Positions 49,393 through 58,066 of a stretch of 64,000 nt of DNA are shown here, piece by piece. This DNA is from Thalassococcus_A lentus. Lineage in GTDB: Bacteria > Pseudomonadota > Alphaproteobacteria > Rhodobacterales > Rhodobacteraceae. Each line of letters opens with the position of its first letter. The stretch's first letter is position 1. Both the position numbers and the translations under genes were made by a program. The notes under the pieces were generated by a model, which saw only the letters and a program-made list of their open reading frames with translations, ran no database searches and had not been told where the DNA came from. The stretch covers positions 682,001-746,000 of the forward strand of contig NZ_JAQIOY010000002.1 in NCBI RefSeq assembly GCF_028023555.1, read 5' to 3'.

Positions 49393-50735
49393 TTCTTGCC
49401 CGGCGTCCCGTCGAATTTCTTTTCCAGCGATGTCCAGCAGTCGATGTAGTTATCCTGCATCGGGGCTTCCTTGCCGGCGAATTCGGTCAGATGCTGCGGG
49501 AACCGTGTTTCAAACATGAACGACATTGTCCGGTCCAGCTTGTCCGGGCCAAGGTTGGAATTTGAGGCCTTTTCAAAGGCATCCATGTCTGGTCCATGCG
49601 GAAGCATCATATTGTGCAGGGACATGCCGCCCGGAACAAAGCCCTCGGGTTTTGCATCATACTGACCATAGATATTCCCCATCAGTTCCGACATGACGTT
49701 CTTGTGGTACCAAGGCGGGCGGAAGGTGTCTTCGGCGACCAGCCAGCGTTCGCGGAACAGAACAAAGTCAATGTTGGCGACACCGGGCTGGCCGGACGGC
49801 GCAGTCAGCACCGTAAAGATCGACGGGTCGGGGTGATCGAACAGGATAGCCCCCACAGGGCAATAGGCGCGCAGATCATATTTCATCGGCGCGTAATTTC
49901 CGTGCCATGCCACAATATCCAGAGGGCTATGCCCGATATGTGTTTCATGGAACTGCCCGCACCATTTCACGGTTACGGTCGAAGGTACGTCACGATCCTC
50001 AAAGGCGGCCACAGGCGCCTTGAAGTCCCGTGGATTGGCAAGACAGTTGGCCCCGATCGGACCGCGATCAGGAAGATCGAATTTGGCCCCGTAGTTTTCA
50101 CAGACAAACCCCCGGGCCGGACCCTCCAGTACTTCAACCCGGTAAACGAGCCCACGCGGGATAATCGCGATTTCCTTGGGCTCGACATCCAGAATGCCCA
50201 GTTCAGTGGCAAAGCGCAGTTTGCCTTCCTGCGGGACGACCAGAAGTTCTGAGTCTGCCGAGTAGAAATAGGAGTCCTTCATCGACTCGGTCACCAGATA
50301 AACGTGGGCGGCCATTCCGACCTGTGTGTTCACATCCCCCGCCGTTGTCATGGTCCGCATACCCGTCAGCCAAGTCAGCGATCCATCAGCCTCAATCGGG
50401 TTCCAGCGGTACTGGCCCAGACTGGTGACATCCTCGACCACATGAGGCGCGGACTTCCAGTAAGGCAGTTGGATGCGTTCAAACCGGTGGGTGTGTTTGA
50501 CCGAAGGCCGAATGCGATAGCACCACGTTCTCTCGGGACCGGGCTGAGTAAACGCGGTTCCCGAGAGCTGTTCGGCATAGAGGCCGTAGTTCACCTTTTG
50601 CGGCGAATTCATGCCCTGTGGCAGAGCGCCCGGCAGGGCCTCGGTTTCAAAGTCGTTGCCCCACCCCGGCATATAGCCCGGCGTCGTGCTGCTGCCGTCT
50701 GACTGGATCAGAGAATGCTGCTCCATGGTTGTCAT
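49389..50735 (-). CDS. hmgA: Homogentisate 1,2-dioxygenase
   Basis: Ring-cleaving iron dioxygenase, 448 residues, converting homogentisate to maleylacetoacetate in tyrosine/phenylalanine catabolism. Typical segments: YMPGWGNDFETEALPGALPQ, YAEQLSGTAFTQP, HETHIGHSPLDIVAWHGNYAP, RPPWYHKNVMSELMGNIYG and MSLHNMMLPHGPD with the iron-binding His/Glu set. The start at 50735 has AAGGAG and overlaps the DUF2783 stop (ATGA). Confidence 0.97.
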   Translation of the reverse strand: MTTMEQHSLIQSDGSSTTPGYMPGWGNDFETEALPGALPQGMNSPQKVNYGLYAEQLSGTAFTQPGPERTWCYRIRPSVKHTHRFERIQLPYWKSAPHVVEDVTSLGQYRWNPIEADGSLTWLTGMRTMTTAGDVNTQVGMAAHVYLVTESMKDSYFYSADSELLVVPQEGKLRFATELGILDVEPKEIAIIPRGLVYRVEVLEGPARGFVCENYGAKFDLPDRGPIGANCLANPRDFKAPVAAFEDRDVPSTVTVKWCGQFHETHIGHSPLDIVAWHGNYAPMKYDLRAYCPVGAILFDHPDPSIFTVLTAPSGQPGVANIDFVLFRERWLVAEDTFRPPWYHKNVMSELMGNIYGQYDAKPEGFVPGGMSLHNMMLPHGPDMDAFEKASNSNLGPDKLDRTMSFMFETRFPQHLTEFAGKEAPMQDNYIDCWTSLEKKFDGTPGKK

Positions 50736-50929
50736 GTCCTAGCTCCTTTCGCGGTACGCAACGCCTCTGACAGAACAGCGCGTTCGCCGATGTGGTTGGC
50801 CAAAATCAGTATGAGCCGCGCATTGAAAGCCGCGCTTTCATCGTCTGTCAGGCCCTCATGGGCATCCAGAAGTTCTGCATAAAACCCATCCGGATCCGGG
50901 ATGTTCGGGTTCAGGTTCAAAGCAGTCAT
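50732..50929 (-). CDS. DUF2783 small protein
   Basis: 65-residue acidic protein beginning LNLNPNIPDPDGFYAELLDA and ending with helical NARLILILANHIGERAVL. It matches the DUF2783 family, which recurs in homogentisate clusters next to the FAD hydroxylase. It overlaps both neighbours by 4 bp. Its function is unknown; constant linkage hints at an accessory subunit of the hydroxylase (inference). Confidence 0.85.
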   Translation of the reverse strand: MTALNLNPNIPDPDGFYAELLDAHEGLTDDESAAFNARLILILANHIGERAVLSEALRTAKGART

Positions 50930-52521
50930 GCGGCACCTCCGGTTGCGATGTTAAGGGCGGCCTGAATGTCCAATGGCGCGGCACTGGCCCAGCGAGCAAC
51001 AACGTGCTGGTCTGGCCGGATCAGATAAACTGCCCCGTCGGCATCCCCGAGATAACGCTCTGCCAGTTCTGCAGAGGGATCCGGGATGGTGATGGAGTTG
51101 ATACCCGGCACTTCGGGTGCATCGGTCCCAATCGCCAGCACCGAAAATTCGCCATCCAGAACATCGAGCAAATACCCGTCGCCAAATGGCGCATCCGGGC
51201 AAGGCGCACCCGGCCGGGTACGCGGCGGTCCATCCAGCGCATCGACCCCGTTCAAAGGCGAGCCATCATAAACACTCGGCACGCTCAGTCGGCCCGAATT
51301 GATCATCGGGCGGGCAAAGGCGTTGTCTTTGGCCAGATCAAGCACAGCATTGCGAAAGATCTTGGAGTTAGCTGTTTTCGGTGTCAGGAAATCCGTCGCA
51401 CGGGTCGAGTTCAGTATGTTTTCATCCGCCGCCAAAACACGCTCTGTATCATAGCTGTCCAACAAAGCGTCCGGTGCCCCTTGCAGGACGGCGTGCAGCT
51501 TCCAGCCGAGATTATCGGCGTCCTGAACACCGGAGTTGGCCCCACGCGCTCCGAAAGGTGACACCTGATGCGCCGCGTCGCCTGCAAACAGAACGCGCCC
51601 ATGCCGGAACCGTTCCATCCGGCGGCATTGGAAGGTGTAGATCGAACACCAATCCAGCTCGTACTCCACATCCGCGCCCAGCATCTGATCGACTCGCGCG
51701 CGAATGTTCTCTTCTTTCATCTCTTTTTCGCGGTCGATGTTCCAACCAAGCTGGAAATCAATCCGCCAGATTCCATCGGGCTGTTTGTGCAAAAGCGCGC
51801 TGTCGCCTGATTTGAACCAAGGCTCGAACCAGAACCAGCGTTCTGTCGGGAAATCAGCCGCCATCTTGACGTCCGCGATCAGGAAGTTGTCTTCGAAAAC
51901 GCGTCCTTCGAAACCCAGCCCCAGCATGTCACGCAAAGGGGACCGCGCTCCGTCACAGGCCACCAGATAGTCTGCTTCGATCTGATAAGGGCCGTCCGGC
52001 GTCATGACGTCCAGAAGCACATAGCCATCTTTTTCGGTGACAGCATCCACCCGGTTTTTGCCGCGCACCTCGATGGGTGCATCGAGGCCATCGATGGCAT
52101 CCATCTGGTACTTTTCGAAATGGATCTGACTGAGGTTGATAAAGGCCGGACAGCGGTGGCCTTCCTCGGGCAGCAGGTCAAAGTTGAACACTTCGTCCTT
52201 GTCACGGAACACCCGGCCCTTTTGCCAGACGACGCCTTTGTCGAGCATCTGCGCCCCGGCCCCCAGACGGTGCATGATTTCCAGCGTGCGCTTGGCAAAA
52301 CAGATCGCACGGGACCCCTGCCCGACGCCTTCGTGGTCATCCAGCACCAGTGCCGGCGTGCCGCGCTGGCCAAGATCCATGGCCAGCGCCAAACCGATCG
52401 GCCCGCCGCCGACGATAACAACCGGGTGGCGCACCGGGCGGGGTGCATCCTGATCTGCTGAACGTGCGTAGGGATAGAGCTTGAACGCCAGCGGATACCG
52501 ATCAATCAGCGGGGCATTCAT
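50926..52521 (-). CDS. FAD-dependent aromatic hydroxylase (MhpA/UbiH-like)
   Basis: 531-residue group A flavoprotein monooxygenase. Dinucleotide motif VVIVGGGPIGLALAMDLGQRG, the DG-type motif YLVACDGARSPLRDML and the FAD motif GRVLFAGDAAHQVSPFGARG, followed by a thioredoxin-like C-terminal domain. In a homogentisate operon the likely job is to hydroxylate a phenolic acid, for instance hydroxyphenylacetate, to homogentisate; this is inferred from context. The start at 52521 overlaps the MBL stop by 4 bp; an ATG six codons earlier is less favoured. Confidence 0.88.
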   Translation of the reverse strand: MNAPLIDRYPLAFKLYPYARSADQDAPRPVRHPVVIVGGGPIGLALAMDLGQRGTPALVLDDHEGVGQGSRAICFAKRTLEIMHRLGAGAQMLDKGVVWQKGRVFRDKDEVFNFDLLPEEGHRCPAFINLSQIHFEKYQMDAIDGLDAPIEVRGKNRVDAVTEKDGYVLLDVMTPDGPYQIEADYLVACDGARSPLRDMLGLGFEGRVFEDNFLIADVKMAADFPTERWFWFEPWFKSGDSALLHKQPDGIWRIDFQLGWNIDREKEMKEENIRARVDQMLGADVEYELDWCSIYTFQCRRMERFRHGRVLFAGDAAHQVSPFGARGANSGVQDADNLGWKLHAVLQGAPDALLDSYDTERVLAADENILNSTRATDFLTPKTANSKIFRNAVLDLAKDNAFARPMINSGRLSVPSVYDGSPLNGVDALDGPPRTRPGAPCPDAPFGDGYLLDVLDGEFSVLAIGTDAPEVPGINSITIPDPSAELAERYLGDADGAVYLIRPDQHVVARWASAAPLDIQAALNIATGGAA

Positions 52522-53468
52522 CCCTGCAAAGCCTCCCACATGTCCAGATCGAGCTGCGCGGTCCAGATGCGCGGGTGCGCGATGCCACGCGCTTCGTCAT
52601 AGGCGCGGGCGACATTGAACGGCAGGCAGTGTTCGTAGATTGCATAGTCAGCGAATTTGGGGTCGCAGGCCTCGCGCACCGCGTCCCAAGCATCCTTTAG
52701 AGAGCCTCCGCGCGCAGCCACTGGCTTCACGGCGTTATAGGTGCTGTCCACGAAGTCGCGGGTGTTTGCGATGGCCGCATCAACCATCTCTCGCCCGACC
52801 AAAGCATCGCCCCGCCCCGGCGCGATGGACTGCGGATCATAGGACTTTACCGCATCCAGCGTCGCGCCCCATTCTTCATAGTGCCCGTCGCCGCAATAGC
52901 AGGCCGAATGATATTCAACGATATCGCCAGTGAACATTGTCTGTTGATCCGGCACCCAAACAACGCTGTCGCCTGCGGTATGCGCGCGCCCGATCTGCTT
53001 GATGTCTACCCGGCGGCTGCCAAGGAAAACCGTCATGCTGTCCGAGAACGTGGTTGTTGGATAGGTCAGGCCCGGAATGCTTTCGTGGCCTTCGAATAGC
53101 CGTGGAAAGCGCTGAAATTCGCTATCCCAGTCTTCTTGACCGCGCTCCATCACCATGGACCGCGCCGCGTCGGACATGATGATCTGATTGGCGCCAAAGG
53201 CAGATGCGCCCAGCACTCGGACCGCGTGGTAGTGGGTCAGCACAACATGAGAGATCGGCTTGTCCGTCACCGAGCGCACGCATTCGATGACCTTATTGGC
53301 CAGTCGCGGCGTTGCTTGTGCTTCGACGATCATCACGCTGTCGTCGCCGATGATCACACCGGAGTTTGGATCCCCTTCGGCGGTAAATGCATAAAGCCCC
53401 TCTCCGACCTCGGTAAAACTGATCTTCTTTTCGGTCAGATCGCCTGCCGACGCGAATGCCTTGGCCAT
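52518..53468 (-). CDS. MBL-fold protein of the homogentisate operon with altered metal ligands
   Basis: 316-residue cytoplasmic metallo-beta-lactamase-fold protein. The HxHxDH motif reads HYHAVR (79-84): the two first His remain but Asp is Val and the last His is Arg. IGRAHTAGD (His163) and TGD (Asp182) are kept, while the usual PGHG is PGRG (Arg219). The site can therefore hold at most one metal in a changed setting. It is the first gene of the operon, with a strong GGGGAGGGGA site, and diverges from marR. I believe the variant recurs in orthologues, which suggests altered function rather than decay. Confidence 0.85.
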   Translation of the reverse strand: MAKAFASAGDLTEKKISFTEVGEGLYAFTAEGDPNSGVIIGDDSVMIVEAQATPRLANKVIECVRSVTDKPISHVVLTHYHAVRVLGASAFGANQIIMSDAARSMVMERGQEDWDSEFQRFPRLFEGHESIPGLTYPTTTFSDSMTVFLGSRRVDIKQIGRAHTAGDSVVWVPDQQTMFTGDIVEYHSACYCGDGHYEEWGATLDAVKSYDPQSIAPGRGDALVGREMVDAAIANTRDFVDSTYNAVKPVAARGGSLKDAWDAVREACDPKFADYAIYEHCLPFNVARAYDEARGIAHPRIWTAQLDLDMWEALQG

Positions 53469-53485
53469 TGCGTCCCCTCCCCTGT

Positions 53486-53525
53486 TCGTTGCGCTTGCAA
53501 CAAAAATATCGTTGCAGTTGCAACG
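53486..53525. promoter_or_regulatory. Tandem MarR-type operators
   Basis: TCGTTGCA-GT-TGCAACGA (53508-53525 region, perfect 8-bp arms) and a near copy TCGTTGCG-CT-TGCAACAA (53486-53503) lie 23 bp apart between the divergent MBL-fold and marR starts. They match in about 15 of 18 positions and suit a MarR dimer repressing both directions. Confidence 0.7.
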
Positions 53526-53561
53526 AAAGTCAATATTCTTTGCAGGGAACCGGGGGCGCCG

Positions 53562-54035
53562 ATGACAGACAAATTCGATCTAGCGGAATTCCTGCCGTAC
53601 CGGCTGGCCTATATCTCTGAACGTGTCAGCCAGAGGCTGTCTGCCGACTACGGCAAATCCCACGGGCTTACGGTCGCCGAGTGGCGCATTCTGGTGAACC
53701 TTCAGCGGCTCGGCACTGCATCCGTGCGGGACATCCAAGTCTTTACCAATCTTGAAAAATCCCGCGTCAGCCGCGCAGTCACCCGCATGGAAAAAGCCGG
53801 GCTGGTCGCAAAGCAGGCCGGCACGGATGATGCAAGGCTGGTCGAAATCGGTCTGTCGGAAAAAGGCATCGACACCCTGAACAAGGTCCTGCCTTCGGCC
53901 ATCGAGGTCGAACATAGGCTGATCGCAGATCTGACAGAGGCCCAGCGCGAAACCTTTTTCGAGGTGATCGAGAAATTTCACCGGATACTGGACGACGACC
54001 CCGACGCGCGTCCGAGATTCGAAAAATCCCGCTAA
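53562..54035 (+). CDS. MarR family regulator of the homogentisate operon
   Basis: 157-residue winged-helix regulator: GLTVAEWRILVNLQRLGTAS, TNLEKSRVSRAVTRMEKAGL as recognition helix, and the wing DDARLVEIGLSEKG. It diverges from the homogentisate operon with two tandem palindromes in the shared 93-bp gap, so it probably represses the operon until an aromatic acid binds. The start at 53562 removes a long upstream extension that would cross the operators. Confidence 0.92.
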   Translation: MTDKFDLAEFLPYRLAYISERVSQRLSADYGKSHGLTVAEWRILVNLQRLGTASVRDIQVFTNLEKSRVSRAVTRMEKAGLVAKQAGTDDARLVEIGLSEKGIDTLNKVLPSAIEVEHRLIADLTEAQRETFFEVIEKFHRILDDDPDARPRFEKSR

Positions 54036-54053
54036 GGTCAGTGCAGCGGCCGC

Positions 54054-55532
54054 TCAGCGCATCACAAAGGGATTGGCCATGGGTTTGTCCGAGGTGCTGA
54101 TCCAGGTGGTCTTGGTGCGGGTGTAGTCATGGATGGCTTCTATTCCCGCCTCTCGCCCATAGCCGGATTGATTGTAGCCCCCAAACGGCGCGATTGGCGA
54201 TACCGCGCGATAGGTGTTTACCCAGCATATCCCTGCCTTCAGCCGCGATGACACACGATGCGCTCGTGCCACGTTCTGCGTGAACACACCCGAGCCCAGT
54301 CCGAAATCGGATGCGTTGGCCAATGCGATTGCCTCGTCTTCGGTGTCGAAAGGCAGCAAGGACATCACCGGTCCGAACATCTCGGTCTTCAGCGTGGCCG
54401 TTTCGGGGCCGCTGCACTCAACGAGCGTCGGCGCCATGTAGTTACCGGGGCGCTCTAACGGTGCACCACCAAACCGGATGCGCGCCCCTCCCTCGACAGA
54501 GGCTGCAAGCGTCGCTTTGATCTTGTCGATCTGCGCCGCAGTGCAAAGCGGGCCGATATGCGTTTCACCTTCGAGCGGATCGCCAATCACGACCTGTTCC
54601 ATCTTTTCGGTGATCCGGGCCACCAGCGCTTCAAAGATCGGTCGGTGGATCAAACCGCGCGACCCGGCCACGCAACTTTGGCCCGATGCGCCAAAGTTCC
54701 CTGCGATCAACCCGTTTGCCGCTCCATCAATGTCAGCATCATCAAAGACCAGAATGGGCGATTTCCCACCCAGTTCCAGCGTCGTGACAGCAAAGTTCTC
54801 GGCGGAATTGCGTACCACGTGACGGGCCGTTTCAGGCCCGCCGGTAAAGGCGATGCGATCTATGTCGGGGTGCCGTGTCAGCGGGATAGCGCAGTTTTCC
54901 GCATCCCCTGTGATCACCGACACCACCCCCTTTGGAAAGCCCGCCTCTTCGATTAGGCGCGCAAACTCCAGCATTGGCGCCGGCGCAATTTCCGAGGCTT
55001 TCAGAACCACGGTACATCCGGCTGCCAAAGCGGGGCCAAGTTTTGTTGCGGTCAGGAACATTTGCGCGTTCCAAGGCACGATTGCCGCCACCACGCCAAT
55101 CGGCTCGCGCCGGGTAAAGACGTGCATATCCGGCTTGTCGATTGGCAGAACCGCGCCTTCGATCTTGTCGGCCAAGCCTGCGTAGTAACGATAGTAGTCG
55201 CCCACATAGGCCGATTGGCTGGCCGTTTCCGCCAGCAGTTTGCCACTGTCGGTGGTCTCGATACGGCCGATCTCTTGCGCATCCCGCTCGATCAGTTCCG
55301 CCAGCCGGTACAGCAGTTTCCCGCGCTGCGTCTGCGTCAGATCACGCCAGTCCGGATCATCCAAAGCCCGCCGCGCCGCTGCAACAGCGCGTTCCACATC
55401 CTGCGGAGCGGCACAGGCGAAACTGGCCCAATCCTCACCGGTCGCCGGGTTTTGCGAGGCCATGACTTGCCCAGATGCGCCTTCGGTCCATTGGCCGTCA
55501 ATGAATAGCGGATAGTGCGGTAGTGCCTGCAT
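54054..55532 (-). CDS. Aldehyde dehydrogenase (NAD(P)+)
   Basis: 492-residue ALDH superfamily enzyme. IVPWNAQMFLTATKLGPALA, the catalytic Glu in TTLELGGKSP, the nucleophile Cys in FGASGQSCVAGSR and the C-terminal PFGGYNQSGYGREAG are complete. The substrate is unknown; similar genes oxidise betaine, hydroxybenzaldehyde or semialdehydes. I start at 55532, where GAGGG lies 5 bases upstream; an ATG at 55544 overlaps the LLM stop (ATGA). It is last of a four-gene reverse operon. Confidence 0.92.
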   Translation of the reverse strand: MQALPHYPLFIDGQWTEGASGQVMASQNPATGEDWASFACAAPQDVERAVAAARRALDDPDWRDLTQTQRGKLLYRLAELIERDAQEIGRIETTDSGKLLAETASQSAYVGDYYRYYAGLADKIEGAVLPIDKPDMHVFTRREPIGVVAAIVPWNAQMFLTATKLGPALAAGCTVVLKASEIAPAPMLEFARLIEEAGFPKGVVSVITGDAENCAIPLTRHPDIDRIAFTGGPETARHVVRNSAENFAVTTLELGGKSPILVFDDADIDGAANGLIAGNFGASGQSCVAGSRGLIHRPIFEALVARITEKMEQVVIGDPLEGETHIGPLCTAAQIDKIKATLAASVEGGARIRFGGAPLERPGNYMAPTLVECSGPETATLKTEMFGPVMSLLPFDTEDEAIALANASDFGLGSGVFTQNVARAHRVSSRLKAGICWVNTYRAVSPIAPFGGYNQSGYGREAGIEAIHDYTRTKTTWISTSDKPMANPFVMR

Positions 55533-55540
55533 GGAAGCCC

Positions 55541-56575
55541 TCATTGAAAATGCGGCATGACATCTTCGACAAAACGTTCGAGCGAGGCGCGCTTGCGCTC
55601 AAAGCTCATGCCGCTGTCGATCCAGAACGAGAACTCGTCATACCCCAGGTCCTCATAGCGTTTGATCCGGTCAATGACGTCGCGCGCAGTTCCTATTGTC
55701 AAGTCGCGGCGCATATTGGACGGGGCCATCATCGCATTGGCGTCCAGTTCTTCCTGAGTGAGCGGATCAAGCCGCCCCTGATGCACCGCGCGCTTGTTCT
55801 GGAACCAAGCGCCGAAGTTGCAATAGAAGCGTGACAGCTCTTGCGAGGCTCTTTCCACATCTGCTTGGTCTGATCCGACATAGGTGTGGTGCAGCAACAT
55901 GATCTTGGGCCTTGGGCCGGAATAGTCGTTGCAGGCGTCATTGAACCGCCCCATCAGTGTTTCGATCTCTTCGATGCCCTGCCAAAGCGGCGTGACCTGA
56001 ATGTTGAACCCGTTTTGCACCCCAAATTCATGGCTGCTGGGATCACGCGCTGCAATCCAGATCGGCGGGCCGCCGTCCTGAACCGGTTTTGGTGCGGCCG
56101 TCGCCGAAGGAAAGCTGAAATACGCGCCTTCGTGGGCGCAGTCGCCCTCCCACAGCTTTGGCAAAAGCGGCGCGATTTCCCGCATACGCTGCCCGGCTTC
56201 CCAAGCATCCATGCCCGGCATCAGCCGTTCGTATTCATAACTATAAGCGCCGCGTGCGATGCCCAGTTCGATCCGCCCACCAGTCAGCATATCTGCTGCG
56301 GCCGCTTCGCCTGCCAATTTGATCGGGTGCCAGAAAGGCGCAATGATCGTGCCCGTGCCCAATCGCAGATTTTTGGTGTGGTTGGCGATGTTCACCAGTT
56401 CCATCAGCGGGTTTGGCGAAATCGTAAAATCCATCCCATGATGTTCGCCGGTCCACAGGGCGCGCATGCCGGATTCATCGGCAATTTTGCACAGGGACAT
56501 AAACTCGGCATGCAGTGTTTCATGCGATTGTTCAGGGCTCATACGATCCATATGCGCAAAGAGTGAAAACTCCAT
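55541..56575 (-). CDS. LLM class flavin-dependent oxidoreductase
   Basis: 344-residue luciferase-like (alpha/beta barrel) monooxygenase, using reduced FMN supplied by a separate reductase. ALWTGEHHGMDFTISPNPL, RLGTGTIIAPFWHPIKLAGEAAAAD and GRIELGIARGAYSYEYERL are family landmarks. It sits between an alpha/beta hydrolase and an aldehyde dehydrogenase, which suggests oxidation of a carbon skeleton to an aldehyde (inference). No flavin reductase gene is adjacent. Confidence 0.88.
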   Translation of the reverse strand: MEFSLFAHMDRMSPEQSHETLHAEFMSLCKIADESGMRALWTGEHHGMDFTISPNPLMELVNIANHTKNLRLGTGTIIAPFWHPIKLAGEAAAADMLTGGRIELGIARGAYSYEYERLMPGMDAWEAGQRMREIAPLLPKLWEGDCAHEGAYFSFPSATAAPKPVQDGGPPIWIAARDPSSHEFGVQNGFNIQVTPLWQGIEEIETLMGRFNDACNDYSGPRPKIMLLHHTYVGSDQADVERASQELSRFYCNFGAWFQNKRAVHQGRLDPLTQEELDANAMMAPSNMRRDLTIGTARDVIDRIKRYEDLGYDEFSFWIDSGMSFERKRASLERFVEDVMPHFQ

Positions 56576-56578
56576 CTT

Positions 56579-57388
56579 TCAACCTTTCTCGCTTTGACGG
56601 TTCACATCCGACGCAAACACTCGCCCGGCAAAGGCCAGCAGTTCGCGGTTCACATCCAGAGGGTGGGTCATCGGCATCATGTGTGCCGCGCCTTCGACAA
56701 TCACAGCCCGCCCTTTTGGTGCCAGATCGGCCATGGCGCGGGACATCTGCGGGGTCGAGTTTGGCTCTTGTGCGCCGGTCATGAAAAGCGCGGGACATTG
56801 CAGCCCTTTCAACGCTTCTGCGCTGGGTCCATTGCCACGGGCGAAGACGCCATAGGCGGTTTTATAGTTCGCTGGATTGACGGACCTCAGCCATCTTTCG
56901 CAGGCGTTACGCTCCGGACTGGTGACCCCGGCAAACCACCGGTCCAATGTGGCCGATGGATCAGCGGTCCGATCTTCGTGCAAGCTTGCATAGCGGACCT
57001 CAGCGGTCATCTTGGCCTTGTGTGTCCGTTGGTAAATCGCATTGAGCGCCACCACCCCGGCAACCCTGTCTGGATAGCGATGGGCAAGATCCAGTGCGAT
57101 CATCGCCCCCATGGAATGACCGATCACAATGGTCCGGCGATCTATGCCCGATGCTATGGCATCCGCAAAATCGGCCAGCGTCTTTGTGCCCGGTGGCATG
57201 AGGCTTTCGCCATGTCCGGGCATGTCGACCGCGTGGGTTTCGTAATCCTGTATCAGAGCCTCTGTCTGACGTTGCCACGCCTCGGCCCGCAGCCCGACGC
57301 CATGGATCAAAACAATGCTAGGCCCCTGCCCGACCGAAATCGAACAGAGCGCGCCGAACTCAGACCGCGGCTGGGTTGTCCAGGTCAT
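56579..57388 (-). CDS. Alpha/beta hydrolase
   Basis: 269-residue hydrolase with oxyanion segment LIHGVGLRAEAWQRQ, nucleophile elbow VIGHSMGAMIALDLA, acid region FMTGAQEPNS and terminal His in GAAHMMPMTHP. It resembles 3-oxoadipate enol-lactonase-like hydrolases, with unknown substrate. It overlaps the DUF1185 gene by 29 bp and is 3 bp before the LLM gene. Confidence 0.88.
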   Translation of the reverse strand: MTWTTQPRSEFGALCSISVGQGPSIVLIHGVGLRAEAWQRQTEALIQDYETHAVDMPGHGESLMPPGTKTLADFADAIASGIDRRTIVIGHSMGAMIALDLAHRYPDRVAGVVALNAIYQRTHKAKMTAEVRYASLHEDRTADPSATLDRWFAGVTSPERNACERWLRSVNPANYKTAYGVFARGNGPSAEALKGLQCPALFMTGAQEPNSTPQMSRAMADLAPKGRAVIVEGAAHMMPMTHPLDVNRELLAFAGRVFASDVNRQSEKG

Positions 57389-57959
57389 GTCCCAGATCCT
57401 TCAAATCTTGGTAGCGATCCCCAATTCGGTGATGGGGCCGCCCGCTGGTGGCGGCGCCCAGAACCACGACGATTTCATCAGCGCGCGGCGCATCCGGAAT
57501 CGCGAACTGAATGGTCAGGTAATGCGATCGGCGTCCGGCATCATTCTTGTCCATCAGGGGCACCATGATTGGCGCATTCGCCGGACCGCGCGTGTTCGTG
57601 AACGCCAGATAGGATTTGGCGCCAACCGCTTCTCGATAAAAATTGCCGAACCGCAATGTATGGATCAGGCCCGACGCATGTTCGACCTCGCCATCCAGCC
57701 CGACAACTGCGGCCTTACCATAGGCCTCGATGGCCTCACCGCTGCCGGCAAGTGCGATCATCCGTGCTGTCATCATCTCACCCAACACCGGCCCGTAGGC
57801 CTGAATTTCAGGTTTGAGGTCCTCCACAAACCGTCCGGCCCATGGGTTCCGAACAACAGCGGCCACCGCGAACATACGCCATGGCCTTTCGGCAGCCCGA
57901 AAGCCTTCGATCAGAACCTCTTCGTCATAGGTCACGATCTTTCGAATATCCGGCTGCAT
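57360..57959 (-). CDS. Amino acid synthesis family protein (DUF1185)
   Basis: 199-residue protein of the DUF1185 family, recognised from RKIVTYDEEVLIEG, VVRNPWAGRFVEDLKP, GKAAVVGLDGEVEHASGLIHT and MVPLMDKNDAGRRSHY. The family name is historical; the reaction is not known to me. AGGAG precedes the ATG at 57959. It leads the operon DUF1185-hydrolase-LLM-ALDH and diverges from a LysR gene. Confidence 0.85.
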   Translation of the reverse strand: MQPDIRKIVTYDEEVLIEGFRAAERPWRMFAVAAVVRNPWAGRFVEDLKPEIQAYGPVLGEMMTARMIALAGSGEAIEAYGKAAVVGLDGEVEHASGLIHTLRFGNFYREAVGAKSYLAFTNTRGPANAPIMVPLMDKNDAGRRSHYLTIQFAIPDAPRADEIVVVLGAATSGRPHHRIGDRYQDLKDLGHDLDNPAAV

Positions 57960-58037
57960 GTCGTTCTCCTGAATGGCGCGCCGTAACCTTCTGCCAGCCC
58001 GGTTTTTTTGACAAACGAATGAATTGCAGTCTTAGGT

Positions 58038-58052
58038 ATTAGCAACACTAAT
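58038..58052. promoter_or_regulatory. LysR-type T-N11-A operator
   Basis: ATTAG-CAACA-CTAAT is a perfect inverted repeat containing T-N11-A, 15 bp before the LysR start and about 80 bp from the divergent DUF1185 start, the usual recognition site position for an autoregulated LysR protein. Confidence 0.65.
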
Positions 58053-58066
58053 GAGTTGCTTGACCA

